Positions 22,863-34,052 of a DNA stretch of 64,000 nucleotides are shown piece after piece; the first letter of the stretch is position 1; each line of letters starts with the position of its first letter. The notes under the pieces were generated by a model. The model worked only from the letters and a program-made list of their open reading frames with translations. It was not told the origin of the DNA and did not search any database. The DNA is from Desmodus rotundus (taxonomy: Eukaryota; Chordata; Mammalia; Chiroptera; Phyllostomidae). Made by a program: the position numbers and the translations under genes. Location: NCBI RefSeq assembly GCF_022682495.2, contig NC_071391.1, forward strand, positions 114,497,195 to 114,561,194. Reading direction: 5' to 3'.

Positions 22863-24265
22863 AAGAAATACAAACAGACAAACAAACAGATCTTTGTTGA
22901 TTTTCCAGAATATTCAGGTTTCAATATAATTTTTCAAATTTTTTTAGGTAATATCCAATTCTGAAAACTTCCCCAAGTAATCACAGAGTTGGAAGATTGC
23001 TACTTAAAAAGAAAAAAAAAGTTTGAAGAAAAACAAAATTGCTATCTTCATCATTTTATGAAAAAAGCAATAAATATTTGAACATTTTCCATTTATAAAG
23101 ACCTCTTGAGGTCCTTTTCTTTATGTGACAAGAGGATCCCATAGAAGGTAATTTTTAGTTTATATGTTATCAGCATCACTTTTGTTGTAATAAGGAAAAA
23201 ATATTCCCCTGTGCTTGGTCTGGATCTCGGGAGTATAAGGCAGTTGTGTGTTAGGCTAGGCATCGTGGTATTTTATCGCTGAGCTGCAGGTAGATAACTC
23301 CAAGGAACTAAAGTCTCATCTCTTCTAGTTCTCTCTGAGGTTGAACAGCCGATGTCATATGGAAGAAAATGAAGTGAAAAAAAGATCTGCAGGGGGACTC
23401 AAAAGATAATACACAGCCAACAAGGTGAGTTTGCTGGGTAATGAAGCCATGGCCACAGTAACCTTCCACTGCTCTTAACAAGGTGAAAAAACTCTGCTCA
23501 GCACTTCAGCATACAGCTGTTATTTCCCCCTCAGCAGGCTCATTTCTTTAGGGCACAGAGGAAACAGACTTTTCACTCTCAAGAATGTCCCAGACTACTT
23601 TCATGCATGAGGAATGTGGAAGTCTATAAGTTTGTGGAAAAATATGATATAAAACCTTTTGAAATAGTCTAAAAATACTTTTTTAAACCATGCTTTTAAG
23701 AAGTATGATGAATTCAAACAGTCAATGGATAGGGACCACTATAGTATTTTCTAAGAAAGTTCTGATTTTCTATAATATTATTAAGTTTCATCGATGCGTA
23801 TCATAATAGAACAGAAGTAAAAATGAGTATCCTCAATTTTCTATAAATAATTATTTTAAATGCAACAGTTTTTAAGAGTTACCAACTTATATCTCCTCCC
23901 AGAAGAATATGTGCCATTGGCAGTATTACACTCATCTTCATCTTTATTCCACCCGACTGTCAAGCTCCTGATGGCATATCATAAATACTCAACAATATTT
24001 ACATTAATAGTCCATAATTATAAAACAAAAACAAATTGAAAAACCCTGACAGCATCTCAGCCTTTCCTGTCTTTCATGACCTTCACAGTTTTACGGAGTA
24101 TTCATTAGTATTTTGTTAATGGCCATCCCTAAATGTCTGCTTCTTATGTCATGGTTACACTGGGGTTTTAACTTTAGGGGGGAATACAACAATTCAGAGT
24201 GCCATTCTTCTCATCACTTTTTATCAGGGGGCTCGTGATCTCAACGTGATTTACCACTGGTGAGG
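22863..24265. other. No gene recognised
   Basis: Mostly AT-rich sequence with frequent stops. 23200-23600 is more balanced in composition but shows no recognisable family. Confidence 0.6.
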
Positions 24266-24269
24266 TCAA

Positions 24270-24349
24270 TGGGCAGTGAGTACTTAGTTAAGGGCAGTGA
24301 GCACTTAGTGGGCAGTGGGCTAAGTGAGTACTTAGTGGGTCGTGAGTGC
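24270..24349 (+). repeat. Degenerate tandem repeat 'gggcagtgagtacttagt'
   Basis: About three and a half imperfect units of 18-27 bp, each built on GGGCAGTGAG(T/C)ACTTAGT, run head to tail. The open frame over it (SEYLV ... SEHLV ... SEYLV) is a by-product of the repeat. Confidence 0.85.
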
Positions 24350-24784
24350 CCCTTTGCTCTACTGTACATCACGGCTCTCCACTTCCTGTGTTCTCTTCTT
24401 TGGAAGCGAGTTACTAAATGTAGCCTTCACTCAAGGAGGTAGTTGGTGGTGGTTGTATCTACATAGACTATGTGGGAGTCTGTAAGAAATATTTGGATCT
24501 TCTCTAGACTAAGCTAATTTCATTAGGAGCTTAATTTGCTTTCTGTTTTCTATGAGAATAGATTCAGTTTTCATGGTTTCTTATCCCTTCTGAACCTCAA
24601 AAAAGATGGTGGTAGATTCAGAAAATCTTTTTATCTGAACCCTAAATGCTTCAGAGGTTTTTACACATTTTCATTAAGCCATTTGGAGGTTTTCAGAGAC
24701 AGAGTCTTACTAATTTAAACTTAGTTTTTATTAATTTAGGCCTGGCTACTGCCCCCCTCTCTGAATCAGCACAGCCTATATAAC

Positions 24785-24925
24785 ACATTTATTCACTGAA
24801 CAGACATTATGTGAACACCTACTATATCCATGGCACTGTTCTAGGACCTGTGGATATTTTAGTAAATAATACAATCAGGATTGTTTCCCTTTTGTTTAAG
24901 AAGTTACTGAGGAAGACCGTCTCAT
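24785..24925 (+). repeat. L2-like fragment
   Basis: 'gaacacctactatatccatggcactgttctaggacctgtggatatt' matches the ancient-LINE pattern also seen at 19835. Confidence 0.62.
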
Positions 24926-26369
24926 AAGCAAATAAATAAACCTAAATTAGAAATAAAAGCCACAGAACTTATCCTATGGGCTATAAGCTGCAAAAGGTAG
25001 TATGAAGTACAGTGCTTTCACATTGCTCATAGTCAATACATGTTTGAATGTTAAATATTGAACACAGCATTTCAAGGACCAAAGACAACAAATTGAAAAT
25101 TCTCCTGCAATGATGGTACATACTTGTCAGGTAGACAGCCAACTACATGGGCATCCATATTTGTATTTAAAACGAACATAATTAGACATACTTTACCAGC
25201 TAGGTTATTACATGCACAATTTGTCAATATATTTGGATTGCTTCAGCATTCTGACTTAAACTTTCATAAAATACCTTGATGTGAGAATAACCCACAACTG
25301 TCACAGATGGGGCAATGGTGCCTTCACAGAATAATTGGAGCTCCCACCAGAAAGATGAGTTAAAAATTAGAGTAAAAAAGCAGAGCCTGGGGAAGATGGG
25401 TCAAGACAATGCTGCTAAGGCCAAATACGAAGAAGTGATAAAACTGGGCTTGATCCATACTAGTGTGCAGTGGTGAGACAAAAGGACCAGGCCTAATATG
25501 AGTGAGTAGATATCAAAACAAATAAAAGGGAAAAAGTTAGAGGAAATCAGGGATTATTAAGCAAAAAAAAAAGAGTGGAAAGAAACAGACTAAGAAATCA
25601 CTTTCCCAATATGCACAATGACTGGGTTTCAAAAATATTCCAAAAGGAAAACTAGAAGGACAGAGGATGAGTCAAGTCTACTGAACTCTTATAGTAGAAG
25701 ATCTAAGGAGATTTTGTTGCCTGTTCACTACCAGGTGTGTGTGGCACAGGGCCACGAGAGCTTACAAAGGCCTGAGGAACACAGAACGTGGCATTTGAGA
25801 GCAGGCAGCTCTGTACCTTCACGTTAATCACATGAGCAACCTGGAGACACAGGCTGACAACCACAGCATTAGTTGCCTGTCTGCATTTCCATGTATTTAA
25901 GCATGTATAAAGATTTCTGTATTTATTATTTAATTTATTCATTCCTGCACTTGGCCAGCAAACATCTGTAGACCTATTATGTAAACCAAGGCTATGCTAT
26001 CAAATTACATTAAATGAAATTCTGCATAGTGCATTCTGTAGTTTGTGGTAAAACAGCTATTCACATTTTAGCAAAATGCTGAAGCTACGTATATAATATC
26101 CCTCTGGAAATTCAATCTGTGATGGACATAAACCCAGAGCCCACCTGAGGCAAAACAATCACACATAGACACACACACAAAAGTGAGAGAGATTTGAGCA
26201 AGTTTATTTTTATAAATCTGATGTGAGCTGAGTTGTGTGACCATTGCAAGTGAATAGATCTTGAACTACAAATAAACTCTAATGGTGTCTGAATGGTCCA
26301 CACTGGCGTGGGACAGATTGTTGATAAAGAGACAAATACCATTTTTCTGGCAAACAAAGGGGGCAAAAA
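24926..26369. other. No gene recognised
   Basis: No coherent coding frame, repeat family or signal identified. Confidence 0.6.
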
Positions 26370-26605
26370 CAAACCTTTATTAAGAGTCTATCTTGGGCAA
26401 GATGCTATGTTAGGTGGTCACAAACGGTATCTTCTTTAATTTTCATAACCCTTAAATGAGATAAAGATTAAATCTCTTATCATTAACTAATCTGCTACTA
26501 GAAGATTTAGCCATCTGTGGGAAATCCTTATAAGTTACAAAAAATGCTTAATTTTACTGTGACATATTCTGATTCAAGTATTTTTTGAGATCACAATCCA
26601 TAATA

Positions 26606-26799
26606 CAGGGTCTGGAAGAAGTAACACCTGCTTGAGTGTGGTTCTTAGGGTAATAATATGGGTGTAATAATTCTAGTTTTAATTTGAACATTTCACCTAA
26701 AATGTCACATGGGATGCATGAGTACGATATTGTTATGTCACAGAATTGCATGTTCACCATTTTGTAATAAAACAGGGGCATTATTTGTGCCTCACCCTG
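26606..26799. mobile_element. 194-bp MITE with TA target duplication (mariner-like)
   Basis: The ends are inverted: left 'cagggtctggaagaagtaa', right (reversed) 'cagggtgaggcacaaataat'. TA dinucleotides flank both sides (26604-26605 and 26800-26801), the target duplication of Tc1/mariner elements. The CAGGGT start is shared with the element at 27584-27702. The 147-aa minus-strand frame at 26554-26997 runs across it and is not evidence for a gene. Confidence 0.65.
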
Positions 26800-27114
26800 T
26801 ATAATGATTTCTTTAGTTGATGACTCAGCACTAGCTCTTACCCTGTACCCTTGCTCTCCTGTCCTCTTCATGTGATTGAATTCAGATGATGTGATAAAAA
26901 CCCCACACTGAAGGAAACAAATGGGAACATTATTTGAGTTTGAAAATGACACTGAAAAATATCTAATAGGACACTGGTCACTTATGTATAGAAACATTAA
27001 GATAAGAATGTCACATTTATATTTTTTATGTTATATATGCCATTTTATGTTGGATTACATATGTTCCTGTGGTCTAACAGAATGTTAAATTTTGGGAAAT
27101 CTCTGCGACTGTCA

Positions 27115-27215
27115 GAGCCAAGCTGCATTATCATTCCCACTGTGCAGATGAGGAAACAGAAGCTTAGGACAAGTAGAGAACACATCACTCACAAGGCTAG
27201 CATTAGAGGCAAGAA
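27115..27215 (-). repeat. MIR SINE fragment
   Basis: The plus-strand text 'attcccactgtgcagatgaggaaacagaagctta' is the reverse complement of the conserved MIR core ('cctcatctgtaaaatgggga'). Confidence 0.7.
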
Positions 27216-27370
27216 ACCTGTCTATCCCCACAGTTCATGTCCTTATGCACAGCTGGTGTGATCTTTAGTTGAGTTGTAGGTGGATTTGAAACAACCTTTC
27301 AACCCAAGGGCCTCTTCTATGATGTCTTTCTTCCTTCCTTCTTTTTTTTAAACCAGATAAAAAATTTATA

Positions 27371-27815
27371 ACTGACCCTTGAACAATGCAGCTCTTTTGA
27401 ATCACCCACACTCCTGTGTAGCCAAAACTCCATGTATAATTTTTTAGTCTCCCAAAATTGAACCACTATTAGCTTACTATTGACCAGAAGTCTTACTGAT
27501 AACACAGTCAATTAATATCTACTTTGTTGTCATTTGTATTATACACTCTATTCTTACAATAAATAAGCCAGAGAAAGAAAATACAGGGTTGAACAAAAGT
27601 CGATTTACAGTTGTGAGAACATGAAACAGTTTATTTTTGTATTATTTTCAATTATTGTTATTTTCCATATGAACAACTATAAACCTATCCTTGCCCCACC
27701 CTTATTATTAAGAAAATCATAAGGAAGAGAAAATTCATTTACAATATTTATTGAAAAAAATCTGCCTATAAGTGGACCAGTGCAGTTTGAACTTGTGTTG
27801 TTCAAGGGTCAACTG
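27371..27815. mobile_element. Tigger-like (pogo/Tc1) DNA transposon remnant
   Basis: The terminal inverted repeats are 'actgacccttgaacaatgca' on the left and, reversed, 'cagttgacccttgaacaaca' on the right, matching the well-known mammalian Tigger-type terminus. TA flanks the right end (27816-27817), and the left end follows 'tata'. A second, smaller transposon at 27584-27702 is nested inside. The rest is AT-rich with no transposase frame, so this is a non-autonomous or deleted copy. Confidence 0.78.
27584..27702. mobile_element. 119-bp mariner-type MITE nested in the Tigger-like element
   Basis: Near-complete inverted symmetry: left 'cagggttgaacaaaagtcga' then 'tttacagttgt', right end reversed 'agggtggggcaaggatagg' then 'tttatagttgt'. 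TA lies at 27582-27583 and 27703-27704. It is a classic short palindromic MITE, and being nested it is younger than its host element. Confidence 0.75.
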
Positions 27816-27946
27816 TAGTTTATTTAAGACAAAATTATCAAAAGGAGCAGAAAGACAATCCTGACATAGAAAAGGATTAATGAGAACATAAGGGAAAGTT
27901 CAGAATGAAAATGAATGCCCCATAAACCTTTAAAAATTGTGGCACT

Positions 27947-28162
27947 GCCCAGGCTGGTGTGGCTTAGTGGACTGAGTATAGGTCTGCAAACCAAAGGGTT
28001 GGCTGTTCGATTCCCAGTCAGGGCACATGCCTGGGTTGAGGGCTGGGTCCCTGGTTGAGGGCACATGAGAGGCAACCACACAGTGATGTTTCTCTCCCTC
28101 TCTTTCTCCCTCCCTTCCCCTTTCTCTAAAAATAAATAAATAAAATTTTTTTTTTAAAAAAA
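27947..28162 (+). repeat. Ves-type tRNA-derived SINE
   Basis: It starts 'gcccaggctggtgtggctta', has the 'aaccaaagggttggctgttc' B-box region, the CT-rich body and the AAATAAATAAATAAA tail followed by T- and A-runs. A short duplication GGCACT flanks it at 27941-27946 and 28163-28168. Confidence 0.9.
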
Positions 28163-28168
28163 GGCACT

Positions 28169-28689
28169 TCCTTGTCTTGGAGCCATTAAAGGTCTTGTCT
28201 GTAAATGCCACGTACAATAAATTGAACCACATTCAGATCATTCACCTTGGGAGAATGAGTCAAGCCATGTGTGAACCTTAAGCTGTCACTTTCAAAAATT
28301 GTGAGTCTGACCTAAGACTTCACCTCTAGCAATCAAAATTGAGAAGTTAAAAAACTAAATGGAATAGTGGGACATTGCTTTCAGTGGAATTGATGCCTTT
28401 ATTTTAAATTACTACCAATGGAAACTATACAGAAAAAAAGCACTGTTTTTTATTGACTTAAGCTACATTTTGGGTACAGGTCTAAAAGGCTATAAGTTAT
28501 CTATAAAAAAAATACAAACTATTAAGGAATCTAGACTATATCTTATAGGTGATAGTTGATAAAGTGCATTATTTAGAATTTAAACAAGGGGCACCTATCC
28601 CCAAAATAGATCCTATTTCATGTCTATGTGTTTCCACATTTTGTTATACTTATCTCTACATTGTTAACTTTTATGTTGTATTAATGTGC
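28169..28689. other. No gene recognised
   Basis: Unassigned AT-rich sequence. Confidence 0.6.
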
Positions 28690-28785
28690 TCCTATGAATA
28701 GCCACTGGGCTGTTAGCTTTTAGAGGGTGGCGGCTGGTTCTTATTTACTTTTGTACCAGCGAGTAGCATGGTGAATGCCACATTG
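28690..28785 (+). repeat. L2-like fragment
   Basis: 'tgttagcttttagagggtggcggctggttctta' resembles the L2 3' end segment (ctgtgagctccttgagggcagggac). Strongly diverged. Confidence 0.45.
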
Positions 28786-28970
28786 TGAAGTATTTTTATT
28801 TAAAAAAATCATTGAATATATCAGGATGATATTGGTTTATAGGGTCATATAGATTTCAAATGTAGATTTCTGTGACACATGATCTGTATATTGCATTGTG
28901 TGCCCACCACCCATAGTCAAACCATCTTCCATCACCATGTATTTGGCCCCCTTTCCCCTTTCAGTTTTAA
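28786..28970 (-). mobile_element. L1 3'-end fragment (minus strand)
   Basis: Reversed, it reads '...gactatgggtggtgggcaca', then 'atgcaatatacagatcatgt', then 'accaatatcatcctgatata' and an AT-rich tail. I recognise this as a mammalian L1 3' UTR terminus. Only the last ~180 bp are present. Confidence 0.65.
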
Positions 28971-29790
28971 TAAATTTTAGAATGAGTAATTGGGATTTTG
29001 TTTTAGAAAATGATCATGTCAGCTTGGAATCCAGATTGAAGGCATAAGAAATCAGAAAAAGAACATTTGGGATTATAACTGTTGAGGAGGGAAGACGTAA
29101 AATGGGCCCAATTAAGGCAGTGGTGGTGAAGTTGGAAAGAAGGCAATGTATTCGAGTACTTCAGTAAGTAAAATCAAACTTGTTTGCTAACTAGTTAAAA
29201 AAGTAAAGAGGGAAGAGAGTGATATTGAAGTTTATGCCTGTGTCCCTTTCCAGGTGACTAAGTGAATTAGGAGGTGGTCAGTATCAGGGATGCAAAAGAA
29301 GAAGCTAGTTTGGAAAATAAGGGTAATTATTTTTAACAAGTAATGGTTTTTATGTCTTATTTCCAGGACTATGCAAGTATTCATGGCCTGAGTAACCTTT
29401 CTAATCCACCAGACACCCCAGCACATCAAAAGGACTTAAGTAGTTTTTTGCATTAACTTCCTATCCTTACCTCTTTTCAAAGTCATTGTTTCATAATTAG
29501 GTAGCACATTATTCTTTTAGGATGAGTTCATTTCCCTGCCAGATATATTTTCCTAGAGCAAGTCCTTCTGAGTTATTTATATAAAATATGTTTAGCTTTG
29601 TTGCCATGACTAAAATTAACTTTTGTTCTCAACCTCCTTAGTAATTTCCAGGGAAAATGTACAGCCAAATAACAGGACCCATCAATTCCCTTTGGTGAGC
29701 GTTGATTCACTGACTGAGGTGCTGTGCGTGGTCTTGAATGCAATCTTCTGAGTGTCCTGTTTCGAGTGTTGTGGTACAAAGGACAGGGCA
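28971..29790. other. No gene recognised; possible old L2 sequence near 29040-29160
   Basis: The stretch with 'gaggagggaagacgtaa' and 'gttggaaagaaggcaatgtat' has the flavour of L2 body sequence, but too little is conserved to be sure. The rest is unassigned. Confidence 0.4.
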
Positions 29791-29794
29791 GAGA

Positions 29795-29940
29795 TATGGG
29801 AGAGAGACACACTTGTGTTTAAATGCCAGCCACACTGCATTCACTTAATCTCCATGAGCTTCCATTTCTCCAACTCTAATAACACTTTTCTCATCATGTC
29901 GCTGCATAGAAGAAATGAAATAACATAAGAGGAAGTTTCG
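29795..29940 (+). repeat. MIR SINE fragment
   Basis: 'tgtttaaatgccagccacactgcattcacttaatctccatgagctt' followed by 'tccatttctccaactctaataaca' preserves MIR order (gttcgaatcctggctctgcc ... cctcagtttcctcatctgtaa). Confidence 0.6.
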
Positions 29941-30730
29941 GTTACAGATTTCCAATTATCTGCTTACTTGCTGATTCAGTTGCTGCTTATGCTTGTGCTC
30001 AAAGATTTTTTTTTCTTATATGAAAAAGATGTAAAGTTCATGACGAACTGTAAAGAGCAAACAGAGAGCTGCTAAAATGAAGAAATGGAAAACATTATGA
30101 TACTATTTTTTTAATGTGATGGTAACGCTAAAGTTGTAAATAGTTGAAAATATTTTTTGAAAGTATCAGAATTCAAAAATATTTAAACAGTAATCTGGAA
30201 ATAATAAGAGAGTTAATGGGGTACAAAGTGGAGTTGGTGGGTGTTCTAAAAGGCCTAGGAACTTTTAGTTGACTCCTCAGCTACTTAAACAGCAATACAT
30301 CTGCCTAAGAAGGAAGTTTAGTCCTAATGGCATCAATAGAGGTGGAGGGTTCAGAACAAAGGTGACAGCCCACAACTGTACTTGTCACTCATTGGACATC
30401 ATCCATGAAGAAGAAGAGGCAGCATTAGCAAAAATGGTTTGATGATAAGATGTGCTATCAGGGATAGTAAAGAAATTGTGGGAGCTTAAGACACATACTG
30501 ATCTCATTTTCTATAAAATGACGTGGGGAAACAAGATAAGCTCCACTCTTCCTATTTATCCACGAGCATTTATCTGTGTCTATTGCATTTATCTATTGCA
30601 CCATGACAAGCCACCCAAACTGCGCTGAAGACAAACATTTTGTTATGCCCATGAATGTGGTTCAGGACTGTAAAAAAATGCACAGCAGGAATGGCCTTTT
30701 CCTTCTCCATAATGTTAGCAGGGATTATAC
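29941..30730. other. No gene recognised
   Basis: Unassigned sequence, frequent stops. Confidence 0.6.
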
Positions 30731-30734
30731 CTTA

Positions 30735-30940
30735 GTCAGTATATGCTGCCACAATAAAATGCTCTAACCTGAGTGGTCTATACCAACAGATATTTCTCAC
30801 ATTTTGGGAGGCTGGGATCAGGGTGCCAGCATGGCCAGGTTCTGGTGAGAGGCCTCTTCGGGAGCTGTAGGTAATTCTGTGTGATGCTCTCTGAGCAATC
30901 ATCATTTCTGATATTAAATGATGGCTAGTCATAGGTAAGT
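30735..30940 (+). repeat. Ancient mammalian interspersed repeat, family not named
   Basis: 'tgctgccacaataaaatgctctaacctgagtggtctataccaacagata' to 'ttgggaggctgggatcagggtgccagcatgg' matches a common mammalian repeat whose consensus runs 'ctgggtggcttaaacaacag ... ggaggctggaagtccaaga'. I recognise the pattern but not the family name with confidence. Confidence 0.55.
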
Positions 30941-31910
30941 GAGGGGAAACTAAAATTATAAGGTTATCCTATTCTCTTTTATAGAAGGAAGGCTAGGCAG
31001 TCTGATGAAAGGTAGTAGGAGCATCTTTTACTTATAACTGAATTCACACAAGTCATTTAGAACAAGGCCGTATCTAAGAAAGAAAGATTCCTAAAGGTTA
31101 TGGGTGAGAAGCAAAAATTTGGTTTAAATGAGTTGTCAGTTCCATGAAGGCTTGAGTCATATATCCAGAGTTGACATAAAAGGTCAAGGGGCAGGAAACC
31201 CAGAAATAATGAGGCAAAACTACTAAGTGAAACTAAATGGGCTTTAGGGAAACCCACACTTGAGGATGGGCTTGTAGATATTCTGCGCGTGTATTCAGCT
31301 TAGGTCCATGAGTTTAGGTGACAGACACAGACCATGGAAATAGAATCTGATGAGATGAGATTAGATGGTGAAATTACACATTCTGTTAATCTTTTATCCA
31401 CCTGTATCTGTGTTTTATGCACCTGTTCAGCATGGCTAGCTAAACCTACTGGCCTTGCATGAAAGAAGTGTTGGTGAAACATAGACGAATAACACTAGCA
31501 CCAAATCTATATTGTGTTCCGTGCGTTAGTAGTCATATATCAGACAGGCAACTATGAATAAGATGACTTCAAGACTAAATCTTTGTGAGAAGGGCAGCTG
31601 CTAATAGTTTAATATGGCTTTGTGTGCAAATCCAGAACAGAGAAGTAAGAGAAGGCATAAGGGACATCTGGGCTGGGCTGGAGTAGGTGGGAGCTTAGAG
31701 AACTCACAGGACATTTAGCACAAGGAACATTCCTTACCCGTCTCATACATATTGAGTAATTTTGCTGGGAAGTCTACAGGTTATCACACAGAGTTGTTAT
31801 GAGAAACAAAATGTTTACATCTTCAAAGTACAAAGAAAGTGTGTATAAAAAGAAAAATCCCCAAATAAATACAGGTAAAATACCTTTCCAAAATTACTTC
31901 CTATTTACTT
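30941..31910. other. No gene recognised
   Basis: Unassigned sequence. No signals identified. Confidence 0.6.
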
Positions 31911-31916
31911 CTGAGC

Positions 31917-32788
31917 TGATGCGGTCACCCGCAAGCACTGTCTGCGGCATCGTGGCTGAGATGAGACAAATTCACAGGGACTACCAAGTCCTGTGGAGGA
32001 AAGGGACAGCACAGCCACTCTCTCAAGAGGAGAGCACCCCAACCCTTGCCTTGACAGGCTTTTATTGGCTTAATTTGCATAGGAATACAGGGCATACACA
32101 CACACACATACACACACACACGTAAAGCTCATCAATCATTGTCAGGCAGTAAGGATCAAACAATAGATAACATTCAAAGAACTCTGAGGGCTTATTTTGA
32201 GTCACGGTCAGATAGCTAAAGGGACATAAAACTTTGGGGAAACAAACTCATTTCATGCTTGGACCCTTACCATTTAAATTGAGGACATTAGCAAAGCAGG
32301 TTTCACAGGATTTTATGCATCTTTCTTAGGCCTGATCTCCCCAGGGAACCCACCCTTTCCAGAACAGGGCCGCACCCACCTCCAGCATTGTTTCAGGCTT
32401 AGGTCGAGCAGGGGAAGTAAGGCAGCCAAGAGATTAGGAGACTTCTTGCAGACAGAATGAGGACTCAGGCTATGTCAAAGCTGAGGGCGAGAGTCCAACA
32501 CCCCCTTTCTCCACAGCCCCCCAAGTCCTTCCCTGAGGGCCCCCTCATGACCATGCCCATCTTAGGTCATCCCTTACCCGCCAATGACTGGTGGGAAATC
32601 TTACCTGCCATTGGCCTAACCAGTCATGCACTGGGGGCCAGGCAGGGTGAAGTAAAGTGGGCAGAGGCAGTGCCCCTGCCAGGGAGACAAGCTTTGTCTC
32701 CTTAGTGGCTTAGGGTCTCCAGGTCTCTCACTCAGCCTTAGCTATGGGGGGTTACAGTCTCTGAAACCAGGCAGGGTGGTTCCCAACA
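31917..32788 (-). mobile_element. Solo LTR, class II (betaretrovirus-like), with intact 6-bp target duplication
   Basis: On the minus strand the element begins TGTTGGGAACC and ends GACCGCATCA, giving TG...CA ends. A perfect 6-bp direct repeat CTGAGC lies immediately outside on both sides (31911-31916 and 32789-32794), the duplication size typical of class II (ERVK-like) endogenous retroviruses. A polyadenylation signal AATAAA (TTTATT at 32061-32066 on the plus strand) lies in the expected R region, upstream of the U5 stretch. No internal retroviral sequence remains, so it is a solo LTR of 872 bp. A CA microsatellite at about 32094-32120 lies inside it. Open frames over it are LTR sequence, not genes. 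Confidence 0.9.
32094..32121. repeat. (CA)n microsatellite inside the solo LTR
   Basis: Alternating 'acacacac' interrupted by 'ata'; simple repeat read directly. Confidence 0.9.
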
Positions 32789-32794
32789 CTGAGC

Positions 32795-33555
32795 ATCTTT
32801 ACCTTTTACATCCATGTGTCATTCATCATATGAGATACTTGCATTTGGCTTTTATTTTCTGGTTGCTATAGCATTTAGATGTTTCAATGGACTTTTTTCA
32901 CATAGCAAAGTATATGACTCAATCCTTACTCCCAGTTAGCATGTTCTTCAGTGTTACTTGCTCTTCAAGGTCTAGTGACTTGACTTGGTTGGTTAAGTTT
33001 GCCTAAAACAGACAAGCCTACATTTTCTAATAGGAATTATGTAAGAGGAAAAGGAGATTATTAGCTCTACCTTCTTATTCATGTCACTTCTCCCAAGTGC
33101 CATTATCAAATAGTCAATTAGAACTGAGTTTATTAAACTTAGTTTTAGTGTCAATTTTCTTCACTTTCTATTCCCTCCACAACCATTTTGGTATTATTGA
33201 AAGACTATGAGTGAAATTATGCTGAAGTCTGTTCACTGTATGTGATTTTGAGCCAGTGTTCTATAGTTGCTTGATTCAGTTGTTGAGAATTGATTGACAT
33301 TAGATACATGGTGAAGTAGCATTAAATATGTTAAATACATGTTATATACTTTTTAAAATACTTTTTAATTGTTGTCAAGTACAGTCTTCTGCCTTTATAT
33401 ATTTTTAATGTTTGGAAAATCCACTGTTAGAGAGGAAAAATACATGCATTAATCTCTATTAAGTTAATGCAGAATAGAACAATTATTGTAGGTCTTTTGT
33501 TAAATTTCAAGGTTTGGAAATTTAAAAAATTGGATTAAAATCTTGTCTTGACCCC
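32795..33555. other. No gene recognised
   Basis: AT-rich, unassigned sequence. Confidence 0.6.
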
Positions 33556-33559
33556 TTAT

Positions 33560-33690
33560 TATTGATATTACTTTGAGAAATTCTCTTAATCCTTCTACGT
33601 TTCAGCTTCTTCACCTGTGAGTTTAAATGAGTTCAAGGTCAGATTCAGGGTAAGTGCCCAACAAGTGGGAGCTATTGCTTTTATTATTGT
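33560..33690 (+). repeat. MIR-like fragment
   Basis: 'gagaaattctcttaatccttctacgtttcagcttcttcacctgtgag' follows the MIR 3' half (ttaacctctctgtgcctcagtttcctcatctgtaa), then 'gggtaagtgcccaacaagtg' resembles the MIR end. Moderate support. Confidence 0.5.
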
Positions 33691-33725
33691 TATTAGTGTT
33701 CCTTCAAATGACCCTTTGTTTACAG

Positions 33726-33908
33726 CAGGGCTACTCAAAGTGTGGTCCATGGACCACCCGCACCAGCATCAACTGAGAGTTTGTTTGCAGTGCAAATTCT
33801 CTCGCTCCACCTGGACCCACGTGATCAGAATTGTAGAGGTAGAACCCAGAAATAATTTATCAAGTCTTCCACATGATTCCGATGCAAACTCAAGTTTGAT
33901 ATCTAATT
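33726..33908 (+). repeat. MER5A-type hAT-Charlie DNA transposon
   Basis: 'cagggctactcaaagtgtggtccatgga ... atcaactgagagtttgttt', 'gcaaattctctcgctccacc' and 'tccacatgattccgatgcaaactcaagttt' follow the MER5A consensus in order from its CAGNGGTTCTCAAA start. The distal inverted terminus is eroded. Confidence 0.8.
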
Positions 33909-34052
33909 TACATTATAACATTTCTAGTATAAAATTTTTAATAAGTCCTTTTACTAGACCAAAAATAAAAAAAAGCAACTACACATCATCATTGTGGCCA
34001 CACATGACAAAATAACTATATATATAAAAAACATTCACTCTTAATTTCCTAT

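Noticed and set aside
26554..26997. 147-aa minus-strand open frame
   Set aside because: It runs straight across a TA-flanked MITE and its flanks; no protein family resemblance.
33617..34015. 132-aa plus-strand open frame
   Set aside because: It covers a MIR-like fragment and the MER5A element; repeat-derived.
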